Source: Dehalococcoidia bacterium (GTDB taxonomy: Bacteria; Chloroflexota; Dehalococcoidia; Tepidiformales; Tepidiformaceae). From it: 7,986 nucleotides of DNA. Numbering within the stretch: position 1 is the first letter of the stretch; every line of letters begins with the position of its first letter. Below, one piece after another: positions 1 to 5,775 of this stretch. Below the pieces are notes generated by a model. It was not told where the DNA came from. It made no database searches and saw only the letters and a list, made by a program, of their open reading frames with translations. The stretch spans positions 1 to 7,986 of the forward strand of contig SLAK01000173.1 in NCBI GenBank assembly GCA_007126855.1, read 5' to 3'. Position numbers and translations under genes: made by a program.

Positions 1-2
1 AA

Positions 3-104
3 GTGACCGAAACCGCCACGCCCACCGCAGCCCCCGCTTCGCCGACCGCGACCCCCGGCGATGCCGCCGACGAAGAGCACAACTCGGATCCGGGCGATTC
101 CTAG
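3..104 (+). CDS. C-terminal tail of a truncated gene, low-complexity Pro/Thr/Ala-rich
   Basis: This is the 3' end of a gene whose body lies left of the window. The open frame reads about 33 residues rich in Thr, Pro and Ala, then turns acidic (Asp-Ala-Ala-Asp-Glu-Glu) and ends at TAG 102-104. Nearly all third codon positions are G or C, as in the other genes here, which supports real coding. Such Pro/Thr/Ala tails are common as disordered linkers or C-termini of envelope or secreted proteins, but no domain is visible and no function can be given. The stop overlaps the stop of the convergent SDR gene within the palindrome CTAG (101-104). The alternative is non-coding GC-rich sequence that happens to be open. 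Confidence 0.45.
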   Translation: MTETATPTAAPASPTATPGDAADEEHNSDPGDS

Positions 105-934
105 CGCGCCGCCTGCGCGCCGGAGCTACCATTGGCGGCCGCAGCCTGCATCTGGCCCCACGGCTGCCGTGCCGAGGCCATCCATCCACCGTCGACGATG
201 ATCGATTGCCCCGTCACGAATGACGACTCGTCGCTAGCCAGCCACAGCGCCGCGTTTGCGATATCCTCGGGCAGCCCTGCCCGCGGGATCGGCTGCACAT
301 ACTTCAGCCGTTCCTCCATCTCCTCGCGCGTGACGGGCATCGGTGCGTGCGGGTTTTCGTACAGGATCGGTGTCAGCGTCCCGCCCGGGCAGATGCAGTT
401 CGCACGGATGCCCTGGCTTGCGTACTCCACCGCGCACACCCGCGTGAGCTGCACCACACCGCCCTTCGCGCTGCCATAGGCCCCCTGGCCCATCATCCCC
501 ATATACGCCGAGACCGAAGCGGTGGTGATGATCGACCCGCCCCCGCTCTTCAGCATCTGCGGGAGCGCGTGCTTCATCCCCAGCCACACGCCCTTCAGGT
601 CCACCGCGATAATGCGGTCGAACACCTCCTCCGTGCAGTCCATGATCGAGCCCTCGCCGCCGCCGATGCCGGCATTGTTGTACATAACGTCAAGCTTGCC
701 CCAGGTGTTCACCGCCTCCCCGATCAGCCCCTGCACGTCTTCGCTCGATGCCACATCAGCCCGCACGAAGCGGCACTCCGGCCCGATCGATGCCGCCACC
801 GCGTGCCCCTTGTCCTCCTGCAGGTCGCCGATCACCACGCGCGCGCCCTGGGAAACGAACAGCTTCGCTGTCGCCTCGCCCATGCCCGATGCGCCCCCGG
901 TGATAACCGCAACTTTGCCGTCCAGCCGTCCCAT
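101..934 (-). CDS. Short-chain dehydrogenase/reductase (SDR), classical type
   Basis: A predicted 277-residue NAD(P)-dependent oxidoreductase of the classical SDR family, cytosolic, acting on an unknown alcohol or ketone. The Rossmann motif TGGASGMG is at residues 12-19. Asp37 at the end of beta-2 favours NAD(H) over NADP(H). NNAG is at 86-89. The catalytic residues are Ser140, Tyr153 and Lys157 (YGSAK). The PGG...T segment after beta-6 and a closing VTGQSIIVDGG complete the fold. At the position of the usual tetrad Asn (the N of the VN-L-G motif) it has Asp112. ATG at 934 is chosen because the Rossmann strand starts there and AGGA/GGAG lies just upstream; the frame stays open further upstream without homologous sequence. 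About 20 Ala/Gly/Gln-rich residues follow the fold. Substrate cannot be inferred from sequence. Confidence 0.93.
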   Translation of the reverse strand: MGRLDGKVAVITGGASGMGEATAKLFVSQGARVVIGDLQEDKGHAVAASIGPECRFVRADVASSEDVQGLIGEAVNTWGKLDVMYNNAGIGGGEGSIMDCTEEVFDRIIAVDLKGVWLGMKHALPQMLKSGGGSIITTASVSAYMGMMGQGAYGSAKGGVVQLTRVCAVEYASQGIRANCICPGGTLTPILYENPHAPMPVTREEMEERLKYVQPIPRAGLPEDIANAALWLASDESSFVTGQSIIVDGGWMASARQPWGQMQAAAANGSSGAQAAR

Positions 935-968
935 TGTCCTTGCTCCGTTTCGTGGATGATGGGAGCGG

Positions 969-997
969 ATTCTACGCGATTGTTCGCCCCGTGCGAA
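969..997 (-). promoter_or_regulatory. Predicted sigma70-type promoter of the first SDR gene
   Basis: Read on the minus strand, a -35 TTCGCA (997-992) and a -10 TAGAAT (974-969, five of six consensus bases) are separated by 17 nt. The -10 lies about 35 nt before the ATG at 934. An inverted repeat overlaps the -35 element (separate entry). Assigned by consensus matching only. Confidence 0.45.
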
Positions 998-998
998 C
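982..998. promoter_or_regulatory. Inverted repeat GTTCGC-N5-GCGAAC, possible operator
   Basis: Perfect 6-bp arms (982-987 and 993-998) flank the 5-bp centre CCCGT. The repeat covers the predicted -35 box of the - strand SDR gene. Its size and position suit a dimeric repressor of TetR or MarR type, but no such regulator is in the window. It could also be chance in GC-rich sequence. Confidence 0.35.
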
Positions 999-1187
999 GA
1001 CTTACGAGGCCGCGGGGTCCAGGTTAAGGCGAGGTATGCATTTGGTGCGCTCCCGGGCAATTTACTGGCTTTTTACGCGGCGCTGGCAACCGGGCTACAC
1101 CTGCGGGCGTTGTTCTGAGTGCATATAGGCGGGCCGCTTGGTAGCGTGTCCTCAGGCCAGCCGGCTGAACGGTGGAGGCGTATCCGA

Positions 1188-1601
1188 ATGAGCCTGTTTC
1201 GAAGCCCAACCCTTGCCCTCGCAGTCGCAATCATTGGCGTCGCAGCCTTGCTTGGCGGCTCCCTCGGGCTGGCAACGGCGGGGACTCGTGGGCCTCTCTA
1301 CCCCGGTGCCAACTTCGTGGCCGGGCCTTTCTCCGGCGACGTGTCCCCCGACAAGTTTGTCGAATGTCTGACCCCCACCCACTGGAAGGCGATCTACATC
1401 TGGGAGGGCGATCAGCAGAGCTGGCGCCACTATTTCAACACCGCTGGCAATGGCGTGCCTTCGTTCGTGAACCAGCCGGATGTTGGCGGTATGGAAGTCG
1501 TCCCGCAGTTCAGCGGCCTGGTGCTTCTGATGCACCCGGATACTCCGCCGGGCTATGAAGGGTTCTTCCCCGAACATGCAGACGAGGATTGTTCATCCTG
1601 A
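1188..1601 (+). CDS. Predicted exported or membrane-anchored protein of unknown function
   Basis: I do not recognise a named family. The 137-residue product starts with a short positive end (Met-Ser-Leu-Phe-Arg) and a hydrophobic stretch at about residues 8-30, which fits a signal peptide or a single N-terminal anchor, with a possible cleavage near Ala31. The mature part is small and aromatic-rich: a Pro-Gly-Ala-Asn-Phe-Val-Ala-Gly-Pro segment at 39-47, Trp66, Trp72, Trp79, HYFN at 81-84, and a Gly-Gly-Met-Glu-Val-Val-Pro segment at 100-106. Only two cysteines (Cys60, Cys135) occur, so one disulfide is possible. ATG 1188 is chosen because GGAGG lies 9 nt upstream and the signal-like segment begins there; the frame is open back to 1119. 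It is followed by a strong terminator, so it is probably monocistronic. The shape suggests a small extracytoplasmic beta domain, which is inference. Confidence 0.8.
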   Translation: MSLFRSPTLALAVAIIGVAALLGGSLGLATAGTRGPLYPGANFVAGPFSGDVSPDKFVECLTPTHWKAIYIWEGDQQSWRHYFNTAGNGVPSFVNQPDVGGMEVVPQFSGLVLLMHPDTPPGYEGFFPEHADEDCSS

Positions 1602-1623
1602 CGCCCGGCACCGCTCCAAACCT

Positions 1624-1654
1624 AAAAAGCCCTCGCCCACCGCGAGGGCTTTTT
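1624..1654 (+). terminator. Strong intrinsic terminator after the exported-protein gene
   Basis: A perfect 13-bp stem, AAAAAGCCCTCGC (1624-1636) with GCGAGGGCTTTTT (1642-1654), surrounds the 5-nt loop CCACC. The A-run before and T-run after make it a symmetric structure that could terminate on both strands. It begins 22 nt after the stop at 1601 and insulates this gene from the peptidase/folate operon. Confidence 0.9.
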
Positions 1655-1707
1655 CGTGCGCAAGCGCCGGCGCGCATAAAATTGAACCCCCGAAGAGGTG
1701 ATACTGC

Positions 1708-2127
1708 ATGGCCGTGATTGCGCGCCTCAAGCGCGAGCACATCGACGAAATGATCAAGCATGCCCGCGAAGAAGCACCCATCGAATGCTGCGGCATCCTC
1801 GCCAAACGCGATGGCGCCATCGTCCGCGTCTACCGCGCAAAAAACGCTGAAGCCAGCCCCTATCGCTTCAGCATCGACGCCAGGGAACAGCTCCGCATCC
1901 AGCGCGACATGGACGACGAAGGCACCGAATGGGCCGGCTTCTACCACTCCCACACCGGCACCCCCGCTGTTCCAAGCCCCACCGATATCCGCCAGATGAG
2001 CACCTTCTTCGGCCCGCCCTACGTCCACTTCCTCGTGGGCATCGCCGACCCCGATAACCCCGAACTTCGCGTCTGGTACATCGAAAACGGGGACAAGACC
2101 GAGCACGAGTACGAACTTGTCGACTGA
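1708..2127 (+). CDS. M67 family (JAB1/MPN/Mov34, JAMM) metallopeptidase
   Basis: A 139-residue zinc isopeptidase-like protein, essentially a single JAMM domain. The full metal site is visible: Glu26 in the PIECCG segment, then His80 and His82 in HSH, Ser90, and Asp93 exactly ten residues after His82 (H-x-H-x10-D). Bacterial members (such as Mycobacterium Mec) cut C-terminal peptide bonds of ubiquitin-like sulfur carriers in cysteine, cofactor or siderophore pathways; no such carrier lies in this window, so the substrate is unknown. ATG 1708 follows an AGAGGTG ribosome site. It is the first gene of an apparent operon: folP begins 10 nt after its stop. A -10-like TAAAAT (1677-1682) after the terminator suggests a short leader, but a good -35 is lacking. 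Cytosolic; no signal peptide. Confidence 0.92.
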   Translation: MAVIARLKREHIDEMIKHAREEAPIECCGILAKRDGAIVRVYRAKNAEASPYRFSIDAREQLRIQRDMDDEGTEWAGFYHSHTGTPAVPSPTDIRQMSTFFGPPYVHFLVGIADPDNPELRVWYIENGDKTEHEYELVD

Positions 2128-2137
2128 ACATTCCACC

Positions 2138-3001
2138 ATGGTCTCCTGGCCCATCCGCCGCTCCTACCGTTGCCCGGCACTCCGCATCGGCGGCAGCACC
2201 CTCAGGTGGGGCGAACGCACCTACGTGATGGGCATCCTGAACGTCACCCCGGATTCGTTCAGCGGCGATGGCACCGGTGGAGATGTCCAGGCTGCAGCCG
2301 CGCGCGCGCGTGAACTCGAAGCCGCCGGCGCCGACATCCTGGACATCGGCGCCGAATCCTCCCGCCCCGGCGCCGACCCGCTCCCGGCCGAGGTGGAACT
2401 CGAACGGCTGCTTCCCTCCCTTCGCACCGTCCGCGAAACCACGGACCTGCCGCTATCCATCGACACCTACCACGCGAGCGTCGCCGAACGCGCGCTCGAC
2501 GCCGGCGCCGACGCCATCAACGATATCCACGGGCTGCGCCACGATCCCGAACTTGCCCGGCTGGCGGCGACCCGCGGCGCCCCCGTCTTCGCCATGCACA
2601 ACCAGCGTGGCCGCGAAACCCGCGATGTCGCCGGAGACATCCGGCAAGGCTTCACCGAAAGCCTGCGCATCGCTGCGGACGCCGGCATCCCTGCCGAGCG
2701 CCTCATCCTCGACCCGGGTTTCGGTTTCGGCTGGGCCGAGGAGCACAACCTCGAAATGCTCCGGCGCCTGCCCGAGCTGTGGGACATGGATCTGCCCATT
2801 CTCGTCGGCACTTCGCGCAAATCCACCATCGGTCGCGTGCTCGATAGGCCCGTCGAAGACCGCGTCGAAGGCACTGCCGCCACCGTCTCCGTCGCCATCG
2901 CCGCCGGCGCCGACATCATCCGCGTCCACGATGTGCGCCAGATGGCCCGCGTTGCGCGCATGACCGACGCCGTCGTCCGCGCCAACTGGAGGGGCACATG
3001 A
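2138..3001 (+). CDS. folP: Dihydropteroate synthase
   Basis: Joins p-aminobenzoate to 6-hydroxymethyl-dihydropterin diphosphate to give dihydropteroate in folate synthesis; it is the sulfonamide target. The 287-residue product is a TIM barrel of usual length. Signatures in order: MGILNVTPDSFS at 31-42, DIGAESSRPGA at 69-79 (the usual text is GGEST, here GAESS), SIDT with Asp109, Asn128-Asp129, Asp192 in the DPGFGFG segment, VGTSRKS with Lys228, and RVH with Arg262 and His264. These match the pterin and diphosphate ligands of the family. ATG 2138 is preferred, giving a 10-nt gap to the peptidase gene; an in-frame TTG at 2117 would overlap that gene by 11 nt, and neither has a strong ribosome site, so translation is probably coupled. 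The stop overlaps the folK start as ATGA. Confidence 0.96.
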   Translation: MVSWPIRRSYRCPALRIGGSTLRWGERTYVMGILNVTPDSFSGDGTGGDVQAAAARARELEAAGADILDIGAESSRPGADPLPAEVELERLLPSLRTVRETTDLPLSIDTYHASVAERALDAGADAINDIHGLRHDPELARLAATRGAPVFAMHNQRGRETRDVAGDIRQGFTESLRIAADAGIPAERLILDPGFGFGWAEEHNLEMLRRLPELWDMDLPILVGTSRKSTIGRVLDRPVEDRVEGTAATVSVAIAAGADIIRVHDVRQMARVARMTDAVVRANWRGT

Positions 3002-3486
3002 CCACCATCGTCCTTGGCATGGGCACGAACCTTGGCGACCGCCTCGCGAATCTGCAAGCCGCCCTCCGGCTCCTCCGCGAATCCGGCGTCGCCATCAGCC
3101 GCGCCTCCGGCGCCTGGGAAACACCGCCCATGCCCGAAGGCCAGCCGGCCTACCTCAACGCCGTGGCTGTCGCCGAAACGCACCTGTCCCCTCATGATCT
3201 CCTGGCGCGCTTGAAGGACATCGAGCGCCAGCTTGGGCGCCGGCCTGGCCCTCGCTGGGGCCCGCGCCCCATCGACATCGACATCCTCTTCTACGGCGAC
3301 CAGGCCATCAGCGATGAATCGCTCTCGGTCCCCCACCCCGGCGTCCAGGACCGGGCGTTCTTCCTCGCGCCGCTGGCCGAAGTCGTCCGTGGCCCGCTCC
3401 CCATCCTCGGCAAGAGCGCCGTTGAACTCCTCGCCAGCGCCGACCAGGCCGGCCAGCGCCGCGTCTCAGCCCTGCCCCCGCCGTGA
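2998..3486 (+). CDS. folK: 2-amino-4-hydroxy-6-hydroxymethyldihydropteridine diphosphokinase
   Basis: Transfers diphosphate from ATP to 6-hydroxymethyl-dihydropterin, the step just before FolP. The 162-residue protein has the family order: GMGTNLGDR at 7-15 (usually G-S-N-LGDR), a WETPP loop at 40-44 with the pterin-side PAYLNAV at 50-56, the helix ending IERQLGR at 75-81, the Mg-binding DID (Asp93, Asp95) within RWGPRPIDIDILFYG, and VPHPG leading to a DRAFFLAPLAE segment. The ATG overlaps the folP stop by 4 nt, with GGAGGGG 3-5 nt upstream, so the two genes are translationally coupled. The last 21 nt overlap the convergent holA gene. No folB (dihydroneopterin aldolase) lies between them or in the window, so that step is encoded elsewhere. 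Confidence 0.96.
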   Translation: MTTIVLGMGTNLGDRLANLQAALRLLRESGVAISRASGAWETPPMPEGQPAYLNAVAVAETHLSPHDLLARLKDIERQLGRRPGPRWGPRPIDIDILFYGDQAISDESLSVPHPGVQDRAFFLAPLAEVVRGPLPILGKSAVELLASADQAGQRRVSALPPP

Positions 3487-4560
3487 TGGTTGCGCTGACG
3501 CTGGCGCGATCGAGCTGAGTCGCGCGATCAGCGTCTCCATCGCCAGGTCTTCGGCCATTTCGCCGCTCTTGTGCAGCCGGTCGGTCTCGACGATTGCCGC
3601 ATAGGCGGCGCGGATGCCATCCCAGCCATGGCGCTGTGCGCGGCGCTTCGCAGCCTTCAGCAGGTTTGGAAAGCGCCCGCCCGGGATCGAGGAGGCAAGC
3701 TTGTCGTCGCTCGCTCCCTCTTCCAGCAGTTCCACCACCGTTGCGAGCCGCCGGTATGAGCTGGCCAGCATCGCCAGCATGCCCTGTGGATTTTCGCCGG
3801 CTTCATCGAGAGCCTGGTACGCGCTCCGCGCCAGCCGGTAGTTGCCGTCCATCACCGCATCGGTAAGTTGGAACACGCTGAATACCCGCTCGCCCGCGCA
3901 GACCACGGCCACATCATCGACTGTCGCCTCGCGCCCCCGCGTGTAGAGCGCCAGCTTGTCCAGCTCCTGGGCCAGTGCCAGCGTGTCGCCGGGGTGCAAT
4001 GCTGCCAGCAGCTCCGCCGGGTCCTTCTCTTTCGGCTGCCGCCATTCTTCTCCCTCGGCAAAACGCCGTGTGGAAGGCCCCGGGCGCAGCTTGATACCAC
4101 GCAGGCCCGCCTCCTCGCGAATGTGCCGCTCCAGCGCTTTTCCCCGGAGCTCCGGGTATTCGACAATCTCGCATCCCGGCAGCTCCTTGAGCCGCTGCAG
4201 CAACGCATTCCCCTTTCGCGCCTCCAGCTTCCCGCCGGTTATCACCAGGATGGTCGTGGGGGGCATTCCGCCCTGGATCGCTTCGAACAACGGCTCCAGC
4301 GGCGCCAGCGAACGCGACCCTTTGCCGCCGCGCGTGCCCTCGTAGCGGTCCAGCAGCCGCTCCACCAGCACCATCCGCTTTGCCGCCAGGAACGGCGGCG
4401 ACATCGCCGAACCGAGTATCTCGTGCGCCGTCGCTGTCCGGCCTTCCAGGGTCGTCAGGTTCGTCTGGACCTCTTCCCGCGTTTCGCCCACACGCCCCTT
4501 GAGGTTCGCAATATGCCGGTGTATGCCCAGCTCGTCCGCACCATGAAGGACCACGATCAC
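3466..4560 (-). CDS. holA: DNA polymerase III subunit delta (clamp loader)
   Basis: The delta subunit opens the sliding beta clamp within the clamp-loader complex during DNA replication. The product is about 364 residues, near the family's usual 330-360. Family features are seen throughout: an N-terminal strand with HGADEL (about 6-11), PPFLAAKRMVLVERL near residue 55, ITGGKLEARKGN near 105-118, a GDTLALAQELDKLALY helix region (where most members have ELEKL), VFQLTDAVMDGNYRLA, a LASSYRRLATV helix, and the C-terminal TDRLHKSGEMAEDLAMETL helix. Delta lacks a functional ATPase site, and no Walker A is seen. GTG 4560 is preferred because AGGGAG lies 8 nt upstream; an in-frame TTG at 4566 would put that site only 2 nt away. 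Its 3' end overlaps folK by 21 nt. It appears to be transcribed alone. Confidence 0.93.
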   Translation of the reverse strand: MIVVLHGADELGIHRHIANLKGRVGETREEVQTNLTTLEGRTATAHEILGSAMSPPFLAAKRMVLVERLLDRYEGTRGGKGSRSLAPLEPLFEAIQGGMPPTTILVITGGKLEARKGNALLQRLKELPGCEIVEYPELRGKALERHIREEAGLRGIKLRPGPSTRRFAEGEEWRQPKEKDPAELLAALHPGDTLALAQELDKLALYTRGREATVDDVAVVCAGERVFSVFQLTDAVMDGNYRLARSAYQALDEAGENPQGMLAMLASSYRRLATVVELLEEGASDDKLASSIPGGRFPNLLKAAKRRAQRHGWDGIRAAYAAIVETDRLHKSGEMAEDLAMETLIARLSSIAPASAQPSRRGQG

Positions 4561-4900
4561 CGGCAACGCTCCCTGCTGGTCATGCCCTCATCCTACGAGC
4601 ACATCGTTTCACCGTCGTGCGGCAACAACAACGTCATAACCTGGCATGCAGCCCGAGGTTCAATTGGCCGACATAACTAATACACGCGGGCCATTCTCAC
4701 CGACTGGCCCCGTCGATACCAGAAATAAGGGGTGTTACAGGGCCGAATCAGAAACTACCCGTCCACGTTGCAGGAATGAGATCAAGTTCATATGAAAGGG
4801 CAGGACGTCATACTCGCGGCACATCGATGCCGCACGTTGTTACGTTTCTGTAGCCACCGCGACTGTACAAATGGGGCCGAAAGGGGGCACACCGATGGTT
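4561..4900. other. Gene-free stretch with lower GC between holA and the HxlR gene
   Basis: About 340 nt without a convincing gene on either strand. Hand counts give 63 of 120 bases G+C at 4681-4800, well below coding sequence nearby (43 of 60 at 2281-2340). It must carry the holA promoter and leader and the 3' end of the HxlR transcript. For holA, the best minus-strand pair I see (TTGAAC with a distant TATGAC, 19-nt spacing) is weak. Two modest hairpins occur: GGGCCA/TGGCCC (4688-4693 and 4705-4710) and GCGGCA/TGCCGC with a 6-nt loop around 4817-4834. Neither has a T-run that would make it a clear terminator. Small open frames here, up to about 25 codons, lack good ribosome sites. Confidence 0.55.
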
Positions 4901-5590
4901 CTAGACAGCTCCGCCGGTGTTGAAGCACGCCTGCAGCCGCGCCGCAGTTTCGGCGTCGCCCTGCAATTCCCCGCATTCGGCGGGCGGCGCTTCGGCATGG
5001 AGAAAGCGGAAGAAGCCCTCGGTGCTCGTGCGCAAAACCACATCCGCTTCACCGTTGACATTCCGCCTGGGGAGGAAGCGCCCTTCCTCGATGAGAAAGG
5101 TCCACGTGTTGCAGTCCGAGCAGTCCGTGATTTCCACGACCATGGTCGCGCAGAGGTCGCCGGCGCGCTCCGGCTCGAACGAAAAGGCCGGCAGCACTCG
5201 CACCGCGAAATCGGCCGTGACTTCGTCCCCCACGATGTCGGGGGTAATGCCGTCAAGGTAGGTCCCGGCCCACTGGATGAGCGAAAGCAGAATGGGCCGA
5301 ACGGCCCACCCTTTGGGGGTCAGTTCGTACTCTACCCGCGGCGGCAATCCGCGATAATAGTGCCGTTGGATAAGTCCTTCCTGTTCAAGCCGCTTCAAAC
5401 GGCTCGACAGGACATTCGGCGAAAGCCCCTCGCAGTTGTCGAGGATGTCGCCAAAGTGTTGGAGGCCGGTCATAAGGTCTCGAAGAATGATGAGCGTCCA
5501 CCGATCCCCCAGGACGTCGAGCGCCTGGGCGATAAGGCAGGGTTGCTGGTACGAGCGTTTCGGAACTGTCAGCTCAGACCTCTGGGTCAT
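4901..5590 (-). CDS. HxlR-family winged-helix regulator with SCP2-like C-terminal domain
   Basis: A 229-residue DNA-binding regulator. Residues about 12-112 are the HxlR winged helix: conserved N-terminal Cys18, the GDRWTLIILRDL helix at 28-39, FGDI (46-49), the recognition helix region LSPNVLSSRLKRLEQEGLI at 56-74, and the wing with YELTPKG at 88-94. Single-domain HxlR proteins are about 100-130 residues. The extra 110 residues here look like an SCP2/sterol-carrier-like domain, with the typical ADVVLRTSTEGFFRFL segment at 182-197, and carry a Cys157-x2-Cys160 pair. In YodB and HypR, a Cys near the N-terminus senses electrophiles or oxidants; Cys18 might act likewise (inference). ATG 5590 follows AGGTGG at 8 nt. 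It is divergent from the 64-residue Cys/His protein, and the shared spacer holds two matching inverted repeats, so that gene is its probable target. Confidence 0.9.
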   Translation of the reverse strand: MTQRSELTVPKRSYQQPCLIAQALDVLGDRWTLIILRDLMTGLQHFGDILDNCEGLSPNVLSSRLKRLEQEGLIQRHYYRGLPPRVEYELTPKGWAVRPILLSLIQWAGTYLDGITPDIVGDEVTADFAVRVLPAFSFEPERAGDLCATMVVEITDCSDCNTWTFLIEEGRFLPRRNVNGEADVVLRTSTEGFFRFLHAEAPPAECGELQGDAETAARLQACFNTGGAV

Positions 5591-5647
5591 GACCGATCCA
5601 CCTCAAACCTTCCCCTGGCGAAACACTTCCGTAACACTACCAGCGGA

Positions 5648-5664
5648 ACTATTGACTTGATAGT
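5648..5664. promoter_or_regulatory. Operator copy 1, inverted repeat ACTATTGACTTGATAGT
   Basis: A 17-bp imperfect palindrome with arms ACTAT and ATAGT around a 7-bp centre. It covers the predicted -35 box of the small + strand gene. It matches copy 2 (5695-5711) at 13 of 17 positions, including all of ATAGT and four of the five bases of the left arm. Sited between the HxlR gene and its neighbour, it is a likely binding site for that dimeric regulator; the assignment is inference from symmetry, duplication and position. Confidence 0.6.
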
Positions 5665-5679
5665 GCCGGGTGGTACACT
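5652..5679 (+). promoter_or_regulatory. Predicted sigma70 promoter of the 64-residue protein gene
   Basis: The -35 TTGACT (5652-5657, five of six consensus bases) and the -10 TACACT (5674-5679, four of six) are separated by 16 nt. Transcription would start near 5686 and give a leader of about 90 nt. The -35 lies inside operator copy 1, and operator copy 2 lies just past the start point, an arrangement that fits repression. Confidence 0.55.
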
Positions 5680-5694
5680 TGCTGAAAGCCCGCC

Positions 5695-5711
5695 GCTATC
5701 GAAGTGATAGT
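5695..5711. promoter_or_regulatory. Operator copy 2, inverted repeat GCTATCGAAGTGATAGT
   Basis: Second copy of the 17-bp repeat, with perfect 5-bp arms CTATC and GATAG around a 5-bp centre. Its centre is 47 bp from that of copy 1, about four and a half helical turns. It lies in the early leader of the + strand gene, where a bound protein could block the polymerase. Confidence 0.6.
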
Positions 5712-5775
5712 GGCAGCACTTCTAAGAATGAGCGTATCCGAGCCCAAGGAGCTCGGTCAACAGAAGGAGAAGACG

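Noticed and set aside
935..1060. N-terminal extension of the first SDR protein by about 42 residues
   Set aside because: The extension is Arg/Pro-rich, precedes the true Rossmann start, and covers a plausible promoter with a TAGAAT -10 box.
2117..2137. TTG start for folP giving seven extra residues
   Set aside because: It would overlap the peptidase gene by 11 nt without a better ribosome site than the ATG at 2138; kept only as an alternative.
2467..3336. Open frame of 289 codons on the - strand under folP and folK
   Set aside because: folP and folK on the other strand carry all their catalytic motifs; the antisense product is Arg/Ser/Ala-rich noise.
4651..4672. T-loop-like GGTTCAATT suggesting a tRNA
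   Set aside because: The flanking bases do not pair to form a T stem, and no acceptor, anticodon or D arm can be built around it.
3868..4680. Long open frame on the + strand opposite holA (270 codons)
   Set aside because: It lies antisense to a clear DNA polymerase III delta gene, its translation is Arg/Gln/Pro-rich with no domain, and such shadows are expected in GC-rich DNA.
4776..4856. Small + strand frame of about 25 codons in the gene-free stretch
   Set aside because: Its ATG has a ribosome-like GGA directly against it at the wrong spacing, and the peptide has no recognisable feature.
4871..5707. Open frame of 278 codons on the + strand across the HxlR gene
   Set aside because: It is antisense to the HxlR regulator, which has clear family motifs, and runs through the promoter and operators; no homologous features are seen.
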